A stretch of 60,000 nt of DNA from Bolinopsis microptera (lineage: Eukaryota > Ctenophora > Tentaculata > Lobata > Bolinopsidae): contig NC_087077.1 of assembly GCF_026151205.1 (NCBI RefSeq), forward strand, positions 12,252,983-12,312,982. Reading direction: 5' to 3'. The notes beneath the pieces were generated by a model. The model saw only the letters and a list, made by a program, of their open reading frames with translations, was not told the origin of the DNA and made no database searches. Numbering within the stretch: position 1 is the first letter of the stretch; each line of letters begins with the position of its first letter. The position numbers were made by a program, and so were the translations under genes. Positions 1-11,475 of the stretch are shown here, piece after piece.

Positions 1-2600
1 CCTATATCCTTCCCTAGACCGTCCTCCAATCTGAAGTTATACAATTGTTATGCAATCTGAATTCTGAAGTTGTAGCAATTCGACTTCTAAACACCTTTCC
101 TTTCTGTCAATATTTCAACAGCAGGAAAATTCTGTGATATAATAGTATGAAACACTCAGAATTGTAACCACAAGTCTATATTTATGAAAAGAATCTAGAC
201 TTGTGGTTAAAATTCTGAGTCTCTTTCTGTCCTCTGAAGCATGTCGGTACCACATGACCTCACCTATTATGTTTTAAAGACCCGAGGGCCACACTAAAGG
301 GCTTTGAAACCGGTTTATTGAATACAATATAATATAAAAATAAATAAAACTGCAATCGTAACATTCATGTCGATACTAACTGAAATGATATAATCTGTAG
401 TTAAAATAATAATACTGTCACTTAATTAAGATATATGATATAGGTAATAAAATAAATATCTCTTTTATTTCCACACTAATTCTCACACCAAGCTTTAATT
501 CACACACAAAAACTTTAAATTTTATCAGATTACAAATGTCCTAATATATACGTCTCTTATCTTTAGTTAAAAAGTCAGGGGTGCAGCCGTTATACTTCAA
601 TTAAAATAATTGATCACGCCGGATCACGATGTTATTTTATCAAAATCAGCTAGCCGTTTAGAATTGATTGCTGAGCTCTGTGCAGGCTGTGTGTGGTACT
701 GTGTAGTGGGTGTGTGTGTCTGAAGTGAGCGGTAACAGTCCTTGCGAGTGGTTGTTATTATGATGCGCTGAGATCAAGTTGATGATATATTATGTGATTG
801 TGCGTGTTGTGCTGATAAGGCTTTGATTGAGCGATGTTACAGTTTTTGAAAATAAACACATTGCACGAGCACATAAAAGTGTTTTATAAACATTACAGTA
901 ATGTGTATCTTTTTTCGCTCTTGTGAGTGGGTCCATCATATTTCATTTTTGGGGACGAAGTGAGAGTCTCCTACAATCAAATATTAGCATATCGCATTGC
1001 ACTGGATGATATCAGAGTTGAAGTATTAAATCAGATTTCGGAGCGTACAGACTACAGGGTGTTCAAAAATATTGCAAGGATATACTTTTGAATAACTCTT
1101 TATCCACTAGGATTGCCGACTAGGATCAGCTACTACAAAAGTAAACTGCAGTTTAGACAAATGACTTGTCTAAACTTGATTTTGTGAAAAGTTATTGGTA
1201 GTTCTAAGGTTTAATGGCTAATTTTGAGTTATATTTTTCTCGAAGAAATATGGGCAATTTATTCCATGGTCCTATATGGCTGATGGCACACCAAACCATA
1301 ACTTTTTCCTTGGAATTTACTTTGGAAAGACCTGCATAAACAGTGAGCTAGTGAATTGACGATGATTAAAATTGTGAAACAGTACCAAGGATTAATTAGG
1401 TAAATCACCCAAATTTGCCTCGGTTGCTAGGGCACTGATTGTGGTTGCTATGGGGCCATGGCAACGTGTTATCGAGTTATAAGACCTTGATTTTAGAATT
1501 TAATCCCACCAAACCTGCATAATATCGAAGATCCCCTGTACTTTAAAGTAATGCTTACGACGTTTGTGAAATCATTCTTAATTGTGAATAATGGAAAAAT
1601 CAAATAAATGGAATGGAAAATGGTTTCAAAAAGTCGAAAAATGTGACTAAAATTGTTGTAGACTAAAAATTTTCAAAATTATGGTAACCAAATTTATTGT
1701 CAACAAAATTTATTGGCCCTAAGGTAATAGGAGCACAAGGCTCAGTCTGTTCAATAATAAAAAATACTGACAATAAATCATTGCTTCTAAGTTGGTTGTA
1801 ATTGTGGAGGAAAGCTTGAAGGTACACAATTAAGAATAACTAATATTAACTAACCAGGTTACAAGTAAGACAGTCAGTTTGTTGCAGAGGTACATCAGTC
1901 ACAGTCATAGTGTGAACTAAAGCATCTGGCTCTGGTGTCCATCACACTTGTCCACCGACCACTGTAGATTGTAGCACCGCTTCAAATCATCTCCTAAACA
2001 GTTTAAAGCTAAAGTAGTTTAAACGAAGAGTAGCGCAATATATTTTTATCAAGAATAGACCACATTAAAATCAATAAAATCTTGGGCTGCAACTTCAAAT
2101 TGCCACCTCAATCAAAATGAGCACTTGATTCCTACGTGGATAAGAACAATATCCTTTGAGGAGCTATAAAATAATGACATTATAAATCTTACAATATCAT
2201 ACATTTAAAACACTGCGTGGGGAAGTTAAACATAACTTTCGAGATACAAATCGAAAAGTTCAAACATCCAAACAAGATATATTACTATTAAGTATCTGTG
2301 CTCCCAAAAATCTTAACAACCCTCTAACACCAGGCTAGTAGCCAGCTGTTACGGTAATAGCCCAGTCCTCTAACAACCCTCTAATAGCCATAACACCACC
2401 AGTAGTTATCAGGTATAATCCACGATTCTGCCTTCACTGATTATCAGCCAGTGTCCACAAATATTTAATAAAGGATAACACTACACAGTGTAACTGTATA
2501 TATATATGATATGATATTTATGATAAATACAATGTATTTAAACATAAAATCGAGGGTTTAGCTGACACCTACATTTCCCTGGTATCATAAGCCACAATTA
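1..2600. other. AT-rich non-coding stretch
   Basis: I see no supportable gene here. The stretch contains a perfect-looking hairpin near its start (listed separately), a GT-rich patch near 680-720, and scattered simple AT-rich sequence. There is no long open frame on either strand and no exon I could recognise by splice sites plus coding content. Confidence 0.6.
155..219. repeat. inverted repeat (hairpin)
   Basis: Two arms of about 24 nt (CTCAGAATT..CCACAAGTCTA and its complement TAGACTTGTGG..AATTCTGAG) are separated by an AT-rich loop of about 17 nt. It could be a small MITE remnant or just a foldback. I saw no target duplication. Confidence 0.6.
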
Positions 2601-2609
2601 TTTTTTTAC

Positions 2610-2830
2610 ATCACACCAGTTATCCCCAATCGATGAAGATCATTTTCCAGATGTCTTGAAAAACTACAGACCAGTGTCAAACCTTGGGAAAACTAATTAA
2701 AAGAGAAGGCTACAGGAGCAATGAGCATGTAATGATGACCTCAATTGTCCTGGACAATATGCTTACAAAAGAGATCATATTTCACTTGTTATTAAGATAG
2801 TGTTCATGATATCTTCATAGCAGCTGATGA
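2610..2830 (+). pseudogene. LINE reverse transcriptase fragment
   Basis: Conceptual reading gives LKNYRPVSNL followed a little later by a CPGQYAYKRDHIS-like stretch. These correspond to the LKNYRPVSNL..FLSK and Q.AYR..HST blocks at the start of the RT domain in L2/CR1/Jockey-like non-LTR retrotransposons. Stops and indels interrupt the frame, so this is a dead fragment of about 70 codons with no ORF1, endonuclease or tail visible. The exact clade cannot be told from so short a piece. Confidence 0.65.
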
Positions 2831-3226
2831 AAATATGAACATATTTCTGTTCTTCAGATTAAGTCAAAACCTTCGTCAACCGACCGAGAAATTGTTTCTT
2901 GAGGACAAAGAACTGGATGTTTAAATAGGTACCGCGACAATTGACCCCCTGACAATTGACTTCCCGACAATTGACCCCCTAGGTAGTTAAACTGGGGTCA
3001 ATTGTCTCGAAATCTAGGGTTTAGTACGACAATTGACCCCCGACAATTGACCCCCTATGTAATTACACTGGGGTCAATTGTCACGAAATCTAGGGCTTAG
3101 TACGACAATTGACCGCCCGACAATTGACCCCCCAACAATTGACCGCCCGAAAATTGACCCCCCGACAAGTGACCCCCTGACAATTGACCCCCCATGTAAT
3201 TACACAGGGATCAATTGATCGGGTCA

Positions 3227-3604
3227 TGGTCAGGGTCAGGGTCAGGGTCAGGGTCAGGGTCAGGGTCAGGGTCAGGGTCAGGGTCAGGGTCAGGGTCAGG
3301 GTCAGGGTCAGGGTCAGGGTCAGGGTCAGGGTCAGGGTCAGGGTCAGGCCTCAGGGTCAGGCCTCAGGGTCAGGCCTCAGGGTCAGGGTCAGGGTCAGGG
3401 TCAGGGTCAGGGTCAGGTTCAGGGTCAGGGTCAGGGTCAGGGTCAGGGTCAGGGTCAGGGTCAGGGTCAGGGTCAGGGTCAGGGTCAGGGTCAGGGTCAG
3501 GGTCAGGGTCAGGGTCAGGGTCAGGGTCAGGGTCATGGTCAGGGTCAGGGTCAGGGTCAGGGTCAGGGTCAGGGTCAGGGTCAGTAAAGGGTCAGGGTCA
3601 GTAA
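3227..3604 (+). repeat. (GGGTCA)n hexamer array
   Basis: About 60 tandem copies of GGGTCA, interrupted by a few variants (GCCTCA at 3348-3380, GTTCA near 3418, GTCATG near 3535). It runs directly into the TTAGGG-type array. It differs from the telomeric hexamer at one position. Confidence 0.95.
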
Positions 3605-3719
3605 AGGGTTAGGGTTAGGGTTAGGGTTAGGGTTAGGGTTAGGGTTAGGGTTAGGGTTAGGGTTAGGGTTAGGGTTAGGGTTAGGGTTAGGGTTAGGATA
3701 AGGGTTAGGGTTAGGGTTA
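3605..3719 (+). repeat. (GGGTTA)n interstitial telomere-type repeat
   Basis: About 18 near-perfect copies of GGGTTA, the animal telomere hexamer read on the G-rich strand. One GGATAA variant lies near 3696. Because it sits inside an element with inverted ends and target duplications, it is interstitial rather than a chromosome end. Confidence 0.95.
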
Positions 3720-4368
3720 ATTGTATTAAATTATATTGTCGGGGGGCTAATTGTCGGGGGTCAATTGTCGGGGGGATAATTGTTGGGGGTCAATTGTCGG
3801 GGGAAAATTGTCGGGGGGTCAATTTACGGGGGGTCAATTGTTGCCCACCCGTTTAAATACTATCTGCAGCTAATGTACATGATTCTAAAACTAATATAAA
3901 TAATTCTAAAACTCAAATTAAAGTCTTTCGGTCTAATATAGTATTGCTCAATGAGATGGTGTGGAAATCGCTCATAAAACATTAGTAATGCAGACCGAAT
4001 GATCTGGCAATCACTGTATATCAAGCAGTTACTTCCTAAAATAAACACTCAGCTCTCACCTGAAGCAGACTCGTGGCAAAAGACCACATGGGCTATTATG
4101 TAAATGTCATCAAAATATATGTACGTGGCACCCTTTCAGTTTCCCCGAAAATGTTAGGGAGTAGGAAGCTATTTTCGTTGCTGTTCTGTGTACGTTGGTC
4201 TAGCTCTCAAATATTGGACAGTTCTAGATTCTTTGGCCTAACATCTATCTTTTGCTTTAAAATTTTCTACCGCTTAGAATCTTCCCATTTATTTTTAATG
4301 TTTCTCAGAGTTTTATGTATTAATTTGGATATTTACCAGGTCACTATGTAACAAAGTTTTTGTTCCGC

Positions 4369-4402
4369 CTTGAAGAAGCCATGGGGGCGAAACGTCGGCA
4401 AT
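4369..4402 (+). other. Penelope-like element relic, hammerhead-like motif
   Basis: The sequence has a TTGAAGAAGCC..GGGGGC..GAAACGTCGG arrangement. It resembles the CUGAUGA-stem II-GAAAC-GUC core of the hammerhead ribozymes known from the long terminal repeats of Penelope-like elements, but the first box (TTGAAGA) departs from CUGAUGA, so self-cleavage is doubtful. A looser second copy (CTGACAAGGGCAAAGCGTC) lies at 4475-4493. No RT or GIY-YIG domain is seen nearby. Confidence 0.45.
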
Positions 4403-5049
4403 AACGTGTGTTATTTGTATTCAATTCAGAGGAGATTAGCCAATTTCAATCTAAACTCATAATGATAGACCCTCTGACAAGGGCAAAGCGTCATAATCGA
4501 TAAACTGATCACCCAGAATTTTGAACGGAAAATCTTACATAGACATCTTAAATTATTTATTAACAGTCAACCAGCGTGCATCTTTAAACACTGGCACAAT
4601 TTCACAGTAAATGACTTCATGTAATTATATTGTGTGTGAGGCCAAACCTTGTAATTCCTTATGCATGTTACCTCGTCCGTGATCTATTCACTTCCCCCTT
4701 TGATCGTTTTGGAACAGTTTTATATCACGTTAACGATTCTTTGGCAGTTTATTATTTAGCTTTCTAGCAGTATATATTTTGTTTTCTATATTCTTTCAGA
4801 CTTTTACTTAAGTCTAGTTATACATTACTTTATCATATTTTATCGAACTAAGGTGTAGTATTGCCAGATCCCAGTTCATTTTGTAACGGAGTTTTATATT
4901 AACAGGAAACGATGTAACAGAGTCGATATATTTTAATGTTGCCATGGGGTGGCAAGTCCCCATACATCGTGGTCCGGTAGTTTCATTGCGTCTTAATATA
5001 CGCTACAAACTCAATTAGTAATGTTTGTGCCTACTATTAAAAGCCAGGG

Positions 5050-5829
5050 AGTGTTTTAGATGAGATTTGTAGTGAAATCAACAAGAAAATGTACGAGGAA
5101 ATTCAATCTTGCAATTTGATGAACAAGAGATCAGTAACGAAAGAGAAACCATGCGAATGCTTGGAAACTGTTTGTTGTATATTGGACCAGTTCAGTATCA
5201 CCTGGCTAAGGAAGGCGATACCTCTTGCAGAAGAAATTGACAAGTTGAAAAGTGAGAAGATTTCAGATCAGAGTATTATCATCGATCTTCAGAATAAGGC
5301 TATTTAAAAAAGCAACAAACAGCTCAAATCAATGCAGAATACCGTGCAAACGGAGATGAAAAGCTACTCTTCAGTCGTTAGAAAAAGCATCAATGCTGCT
5401 TTCGCCCCGAAGAAGATCCACGCTGCAGTTAAAAAATTAGAAAACCAGATTGAGTGAAGCAAGAACGTAATCATTTATGGTCTATCAGAATCAGAGAACG
5501 AGCAACTGCTGAGTAATGTTGAGGAGGTTCTGAATGAAATTAGTGAGAAGCCTTTAGTCAGGGACTGCTGCTGTATTGGAGCTCCGAAAGAAAATGTATC
5601 CAGACCAGTAAAGTTCGCATTGAGCAGTTCTGACCATGCAACACCAGTGATCAGAAACACCAGTACACTACGCTCAAAGGAGGGGAACAGCTCAGTTTAC
5701 ATCTGCCCTGATAGGACTGCCACAGAACGAAAAGCTTATAAAAAGCTTGTAGAAGAACTGAGACTGAAACGAACTACAGAGCCTGACAAGTTTCATAGTA
5801 TTAGGAACAATAAGATAGTCAGCTTGTAG
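5050..5829 (+). pseudogene. LINE ORF1 (nucleic-acid-binding protein) remnant
   Basis: An open piece at 5089-5307 encodes a helical, Lys/Glu-rich segment. After several stops a second piece (about 5470-5829) reads SNVEEVLNEISEKPLV, RPVKFALSSSDHATPV, SSVYICPDRTATERKAYKKL and NNKIVSL. This is the conserved C-terminal part of the ORF1 protein of L2/CR1-type elements in many invertebrates. In-frame stops between the two halves show it is inactive. The likely 3' tail of the element follows at 5990-6026. Confidence 0.65.
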
Positions 5830-5995
5830 AGAGTATAACTAGAGGCGAGACTGGCTAAAATGATTATTCCTACTTATCTAAATTTAAACATTATTATTGA
5901 TTTCGATCTTGAAGGGACCATAATTTTTGAGGCCATTACTTGCCAATGATGTCAATGTTTATTTCAGGATTACCACTTTTGGAACTCAATAAATG

Positions 5996-6026
5996 TATCC
6001 TTGTATCCTTGTATCCTTGTATCCTA
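5996..6026 (+). repeat. short tandem LINE-type 3' tail
   Basis: About four copies of TATCCTTG, following AATAAATG. CR1/L2-class LINEs and their SINEs commonly end in short tandem repeats instead of poly(A), so this probably marks the 3' end of the fragment just upstream. Confidence 0.6.
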
Positions 6027-6029
6027 TCA

Positions 6030-6380
6030 GGTCCAGTTACTACAAAATGCCGTAGCCAAAGCTGTTGATAGGCAATATAAACATTACCATCTTGAGGATG
6101 AACTGATCAATCTTTACTGGTTGGATAATGGATATAGAGAAGAGGATTGAATTCAAAATCTCACTACAAAATCTCACAAATCCATACTAGGATTGGCTCC
6201 AACTTATCTGCAAGATATGTTCGGATTTATGTTTGGTGTAGGTAGCCTCTCTGTAGTAGCTTCTAAGATGTACAATCAATTTGCTAATTCTTTGAAATCA
6301 TTAAAGCTCTTCTAAAAACTTTGTCGAAAAACTATTCAAGTCATATTTGGTGAAAGACCTTCAATTTAAAAAATATAACC
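6030..6380 (+). pseudogene. LINE ORF2 C-terminal fragment
   Basis: Reading gives VQLLQNAVAKAVDRQYKHYH, then LINLYWLDNGYREE, then TKSHKSILGLAPTYLQDMF. This follows the LQN.AARL..L..LHWLP...R...K......GLAP.YL.D pattern found after the RT fingers-palm region in CR1/L2-like ORF2 proteins. Stops are present, no start is seen, and the match ends near 6380. Confidence 0.65.
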
Positions 6381-6399
6381 TCATCGAATATTTTGAAAT

Positions 6400-7765
6400 G
6401 GCCACAACCCATTTAAATATTTTAGTTTCTCTTATTCCGTCACATCTTACTATACATTTCTAACAAAGTAATCGTATAGTATCAATTAAACCAATTCAGT
6501 ATCAACAAACCACGATAAACTATGTAGAAGATAAGAGGTATGTCACAAATAGAGCCGACTCTAGAGGAAAAAGCATATGATAAAAACGATAGGAAATAGT
6601 ATGAATGGGTACTCCACATCAAAGAGAATACATGAAAACATAGTTAGTAATCAAATTACACATCAAAAAGATAACCAAATAGGGTGAAAAGGAGTTTCGA
6701 AATGCGACAATAATACTGAAAAACAACCTAGGTATTCTTGTGACAATATGACAGTATTTGCTTTAGCGCTCGATTTTCATACCACGGTGTAAATATTCGA
6801 AAATATGCGCGGCGCACCTAAAATTTTGGTTCCATTAAACATGAATTTTTTGGTCAAAATTATATTAAATATACTTTAATTAATTGTTATTACAAGATAT
6901 AAGTTTAAAAATTTTCAAAATATAGCATATAAGTACCAAAAATAAATTGCGCGCAAAAAAGTCAAAATTTTTACCACTTTTTTGGATTTTTACCTCAGAA
7001 CAAATAGAGGGATTTGTTTTATTTTTACACAATCTTGTGCGGCTGTCTTTTAGCTATCTTCATGCAAGTTTTGCCGACATACCAACAAAATTAACTTGCT
7101 CAAAATATCAAAAAACATGGTTTTTTGGCCTATTTTTGGCCCAAAAATCGGTTTTTTGCAATTTTACCCCAGAACAATCAGTCCAATCATTTTAAAACCA
7201 CTTTCAATCGATTCTACGGTCAAAAATACGTCTAGTAAGGTGTATCTGGGGTCCCTAGCGTATCGAGCAGACAATGCCCGTAAGAGCCTCTACTAGAAGC
7301 TTGGATACGCTAAAATTATTAATTACATCAATATGATATCAATTATTGCGCGCGGCTCGGTTATATTGCGCGTGGTTGCTAGGCGCCAGCGGAAGAATTG
7401 CTTACAATTTTTTTTCCGTTCGGCAGAAAGATAATTGTGACTGACAAACATGTAGAAAACTCTCCCAAAACTTCTAGTATATTCTTTAGGGCGGGAAATA
7501 CATCGTATGCAATGTCTGTGATTATCCCGCCAAATCCGAATTTCTTCCTAAATATATCACAAAGGCGCGTTCACAATTTTTGCGCGTTATAAACCGCTTC
7601 ATTTTAGGTCGTTCTATAGTTAATCTCACTACTTCAAAAGGGTAAAACTGGTTAGAGAAGAACTCAACCTTTGGTTTCTTCACAAGTAGAAGCACTAAGA
7701 AAACACCCAAGTTGTCCATGATAGAGACAAGAAACAAACTTTGCAAAGCAAACTAAACAGGCTGA
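6400..7765. other. no supported gene
   Basis: AT-rich sequence with two overlapping open stretches (6947-7195 and 7096-7296) that look accidental: their composition is that of the surrounding Phe/Lys-rich AT sequence, and no domain or splice signal supports them. Confidence 0.5.
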
Positions 7766-8545
7766 CTGAGCTTAAGAGGTTTATTTACATTTGTATACCT
7801 ATGGAACTGTAGAACTGTTGAAATCCAGAGAAGGTTATTGACATTGTTCTCTTGAGGGTGCTGGCATTTTACCTTATAATCATTCTGGAGACGGGAACGA
7901 GCATGTTACTGTTAACAAGAGTCAAAAATACCGGCAGGGCACTCATTTGAATTCCGTAAGTGTTCTGGCCGGCGTGAAACATTGTCTTCAGGATAAGGAA
8001 TCTGTTGCTCCAAGTTATCAACAGGATAAGAAAACGGTTCACTGAATTACTTTAAATGCTTTACTGTTTCGAGGAGAATTGGTATTTGGTGCACTACTGT
8101 TCTCGGGAGAAGGAAACCCTTGGTCTACTGTTTTGAAGAGAACTAGTATACTACTGTTCTCAGGAGAAGGAAACCAGTGGTCTACTGTTTTGAAGAGAAC
8201 TATTGCGTTACTGTTCTCAGGAGAATAAAACCGGTGGTCTACTGTTTTGAAGAGAACTAGTGCGTTACTGTTCTTAGGAGAAGGAAACCGTTGGTCTACT
8301 ATTTTGAAGAGAACTGGTACACTACTGTTCTTCGGAGAAGAAACCGTTGGTCTACTGTTTTGAAGAAAACTGGTGCACTTCTGTTCCCAGGAGAAAAAAA
8401 CTGATGCTCTAATATTTTCAAAAGAAAAGAAGTGGTACTTTAGAAAGATTACTGGTAAACAGTAATAAAAGTCGACAATTAGTTTTGGCGAAATTTGGAA
8501 AACATTTTGGCTTTGGCCTTCAGCTGTCAGCAGAAAAACTATCTG
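7766..8545 (+). repeat. second, degraded copy of the minisatellite element
   Basis: The sequence parallels the interior of the element at 9384-11073. It shares the left segment (CTTAAGAGGTTTATTTACAT..), about six 57-bp units at 8090-8390, and the right segment (AAAGTCGACAAT..TTGGCCTTCAGC). The terminal TAGGCTATCC ends are missing, so it is a fragment or an internally duplicated piece. Confidence 0.7.
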
Positions 8546-8653
8546 AAATAGGGGCGGTTAAATTGTGAGCTTTAATTCGAGGGTCAACATAAAATCATGG
8601 CAAATGGTATCTTACAAGCAATGGCAATATAACCGGGCTTTTTTAAAGTAATG

Positions 8654-9100
8654 GCTAGGGTACTAAGTAGCTAGGGTACTAAGTAGCTAGGGTACTAAGT
8701 AGCTAGGGTACTAAGTAGCTAGGGTACTAAGTAGCTAGGGTACTAAGTAGCTAGGGTACTAAGTAGCTAGGGTACTAAGTAGCTAGGGTACTAAGTAGCT
8801 AGGGTACTAAGTAGCTAGGGTAATAAGTAGCTAGGGTACTAAGTAGCTAGGGTACTAAGTAGCTAGGGTACTAAGTAGCTAGGGTACTAAGTAGCTAGGG
8901 TAATAAGTAGCTAGGGTAATAAGTAGCTAGGGTACTAAGTAGCTAGGGTACTAAGTAGCTAGGGTACTAAGTAGCTAGGGTACTAAGTAGCTAGGGTACT
9001 AAGTAGCTAGGGTGCTAAGTAGCTAGGGTACTAAGTAGCTAGGGTACTAAGTAGCTAGGGTACTAAGTAGCTAGGGTATCAAGTGGCTAGGGTACTAAGA
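8654..9100 (+). repeat. 16-bp tandem array
   Basis: About 28 head-to-tail copies of CTAGGGTACTAAGTAG with very few changes (TAATAAG variants near 8820, 8900 and 8916; a GTGCTAAG variant near 9012; degenerate last units). Such low divergence suggests recent expansion. Confidence 0.95.
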
Positions 9101-9209
9101 GCTGCAACAATTAAGCAAATGTGTTCAGGATAAACTAAGGACTTCATCCCTCAATTATAATATATAAAGGCTGTAGTCATGTGCAGTTAATACTAACAAA
9201 TAAGCAATA

Positions 9210-9252
9210 GGTGTGTGTGTGTGTGTGTGTGTACTGTGTACTGTGTGTGTGG
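9210..9252. repeat. (GT)n microsatellite
   Basis: A GT dinucleotide run followed by two ACTGTGT interruptions. Confidence 0.85.
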
Positions 9253-9383
9253 CATGTGTATGAACCAAAACACAATAAATTCAGTCAAACACTGCACTGT
9301 ACAAAATAATAGTTCATCTGAATGTTAACAGGTACATTTATACAATATATCATTTTATCAACAATGATTGTAAACACAGGTAC

Positions 9384-11073
9384 TAGGCTATCCACTCCGA
9401 TAATCGTTACCGATAATTATCTCCGATAATTCGTTAAAAAAGGTTATCTGTTTATCTAGATAAAACATATTTTTATCGGTATAAAAATTCACTAGAAATT
9501 ACCGAAAAAACTGCCACAATACCGTAAAATTTTAAAGAAATATTAGTGTTTTTTGCCTTCCCAAGTAATCCAAGAAACAGTCCCAAACGTTTTATAGTAT
9601 GATAGAAGAGGTAGTTTACTTAAATGTGAGCTTAAGAGGTTTATTTACATTTGTATACCTATGGAACTGTAGAACTGTAGAACTGTAGAAGTCTAGAGAA
9701 AGTTATTGACATTGTTATCTTGAGGCTAGGGTGCTGGCGTTCTACCTTACTTGAACTATTCTGGAGACAGGAACGAGCATGTTACTGTTAACAAGAGTCA
9801 AAAATACCGGCAGGCGGCAGGGCACTCAATTAAATTCCGTAAGTGTTCTAGGCGTGAAACATTGTCTTCAGGAGAAGGAATCTGTTGCTCCAAGTTATCC
9901 ACAGGATAAGGAAACGGTTCACTGAATCACTTTAAATGTTTTACTGTTTCGAGGAGAATTGGTATTTGTTGCACTACTGTTCTCAAGAGAAGGATACCGG
10001 TGGTCTACTGTTTTGAAGAGAACTGGTGCACTACTGTTCTCAGGAGAAGGAAACCGGTGGTCTAATGTTTTGAAGAGAACTGGTGCACTACTGTTCTCAG
10101 GAGAAGGAAACCGGTGGTCTACTGTTTTGAAGAGAACTGGTGCACTACTGTTCTCAGGAGAAGGAAACCGGTGGTCTAATGTTTTGAAGAGAACTGGTGC
10201 ACTACTGTTCTCAGGAGAAGGAAACCGGTGATCTACTGTTTTGAAGAGAACTAGTGCGTTACTGTTCTCAGGAGAAGGAAACCGGTGGTCTACTGTTTTG
10301 AAGAGAACTAGTGCGTTACTGTTCTCAGGAGAAGGAAACCCTTGGTCTACTGTTTTGAAAAGAACTGGTGCACTACTGTTCTCAGGAGAAGGAAACCGGT
10401 GGTCTACTGTTTTGAAGAGAACTAGTGCGTTACTGTTCTCAGGAGAAGGAAACCGGTGGTCTAATGTTTTGAAGAGAACTAGTGCGTTACTGTTCTCATG
10501 AGAAGGATACCAGTGGTCTACTGTTTTGAAGAGAACTGTTGCACTACTGTTTTCAGGAGAAGGAAACCGGTGGTCTACTGTTTTGAAGAGAACTAGTGCG
10601 TTACTGTTCTCAGGAGAAGGAAACCGGTGGTCTACTGTTTTGAAGAGAACTAGTGCGTTACTGTTCTCAGGAGAAGGAAACCCTTGGTCTACTGTTTTGA
10701 AGAGAACTGGTACACTACTGTTTTTAGGAGAAGGAAACCGGTGATCTACTGTTTTGAAGAGAACTGGTACACTACTGTTCTTAGGAGAAGACAAACCGTT
10801 GGTCTACTGTTTTGAAGAGAACTGGTACACTATTGTTCCCCGGAGAAGAAAACTGATGCTCTAATATTTTCAAAAGAAAGGAAATTGTACTTTAGCAAGA
10901 TTACTGGTAAACAGTAATAAAAGTCGACAATCAGTTTTTGTGAAATTTGGAAAACATTTTGGCTTTGGCCTTCAGCAGAAAAATTATCGGTTTTATCGGT
11001 TTTATCTAGATAAAACCTAAATTTTTATCTGTTTATCAAGATAAAAGATTTCATACCGATAATGGATAGCCTA
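9384..11073. mobile_element. hAT-like non-autonomous element
   Basis: Terminal inverted repeats TAGGCTATCCA / TGGATAGCCTA are bounded by a perfect 8-bp direct repeat ACAGGTAC (9376-9383 and 11074-11081), the duplication length typical of hAT transposons. Subterminal regions hold complementary CCGATAAT and TTATCTAGATAAAAC blocks at both ends. The interior is a segment shared with 7766-8545 plus a 57-bp minisatellite. No transposase frame is present, so it must have moved in trans. Confidence 0.75.
9950..10850. repeat. 57-bp minisatellite, about 15-16 units
   Basis: The unit contains GAAGAGAACTGGTGCACTAC and GGAGAAGGAAACCGGTGG blocks. Because 57 is a multiple of three and the unit lacks stops in some frames, long open frames arise on both strands. 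The longest is 291 codons on the minus strand with a 19-residue period containing FPSPENSSAPVLFKTVDHR. Openness on both strands and a location inside a transposon argue against a real protein. Confidence 0.9.
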
Positions 11074-11395
11074 ACAGGTACTGTTATGTAGTTATATCAA
11101 ACATTACAATATTCTACCAATTACATGCCTACATAAGTACATATAAGTATTATATTACATAAATAATTATATATCGCAACCTTTAAAAGTGTCGCAGTAT
11201 CTTTTAAATCTAATACTCTACTAACTAGGTAAGATAACTTCTGGCATTCTGGTTTACTTGAAAACCACCAGTCAAGAACAGCAGAAAAGGTGTTAAAGTA
11301 ATCAAATACATTCCCATGTGATGTACCTGTCATTGTAAATTAGCCACAGCAAGTAATCTATCCAGGGAACTTCCAAACAGGAAAAAACATATTTT

Positions 11396-11436
11396 GTACA
11401 TTTTTGTACATTTTTGTACATGTACAATGTACATTT
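11396..11436. repeat. TTTTTGTACA short tandem repeat
   Basis: Three to four imperfect copies of TTTTTGTACA, followed by a GTACATGTACAATGTAC palindrome. Confidence 0.7.
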
Positions 11437-11475
11437 GGCAAAAATCTGGTGGCCACGTACAAAAATGTAGTTGGA

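Larger units (their letters stand above)
2928..3850. mobile_element. non-autonomous element with telomere-like core
   Basis: The ends are imperfect inverted repeats that share ACAATTGAC plus flanking positions, followed inside by several copies of a GACAATTGACCCCC-type motif. These run in one orientation on the left (2934-3200) and the opposite one on the right (3735-3845). The element is flanked by a perfect 9-bp direct repeat, GTTTAAATA (2919-2927 and 3851-3859), which fits a target-site duplication. The centre is a hexamer array. There is no coding capacity: the long open frames through the hexamers only reflect a 6-bp period. 9-bp duplications are known for MULE-type elements, but I cannot assign a superfamily. 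Confidence 0.65.

Noticed and set aside
3184-3612. Val-Arg and Gly-Ser dipeptide-repeat open frames
   Set aside because: Pure translation of the (GGGTCA)n hexamer array inside a mobile element, open in more than one frame.
3605-3719. True chromosome end (telomere)
   Set aside because: The repeats are short, flanked on both sides by unique sequence and inverted motifs, and bounded by a target-site-like duplication.
6947-7296. Phe/Lys-rich plus-strand frames as a possible small gene
   Set aside because: Two overlapping frames, AT-driven composition, no recognisable domain and no splice or start context.
9919-10794. 291-codon minus-strand frame with 19-residue repeats
   Set aside because: Translation of the 57-bp minisatellite; the plus strand is also open, and the array is inside a transposable element.
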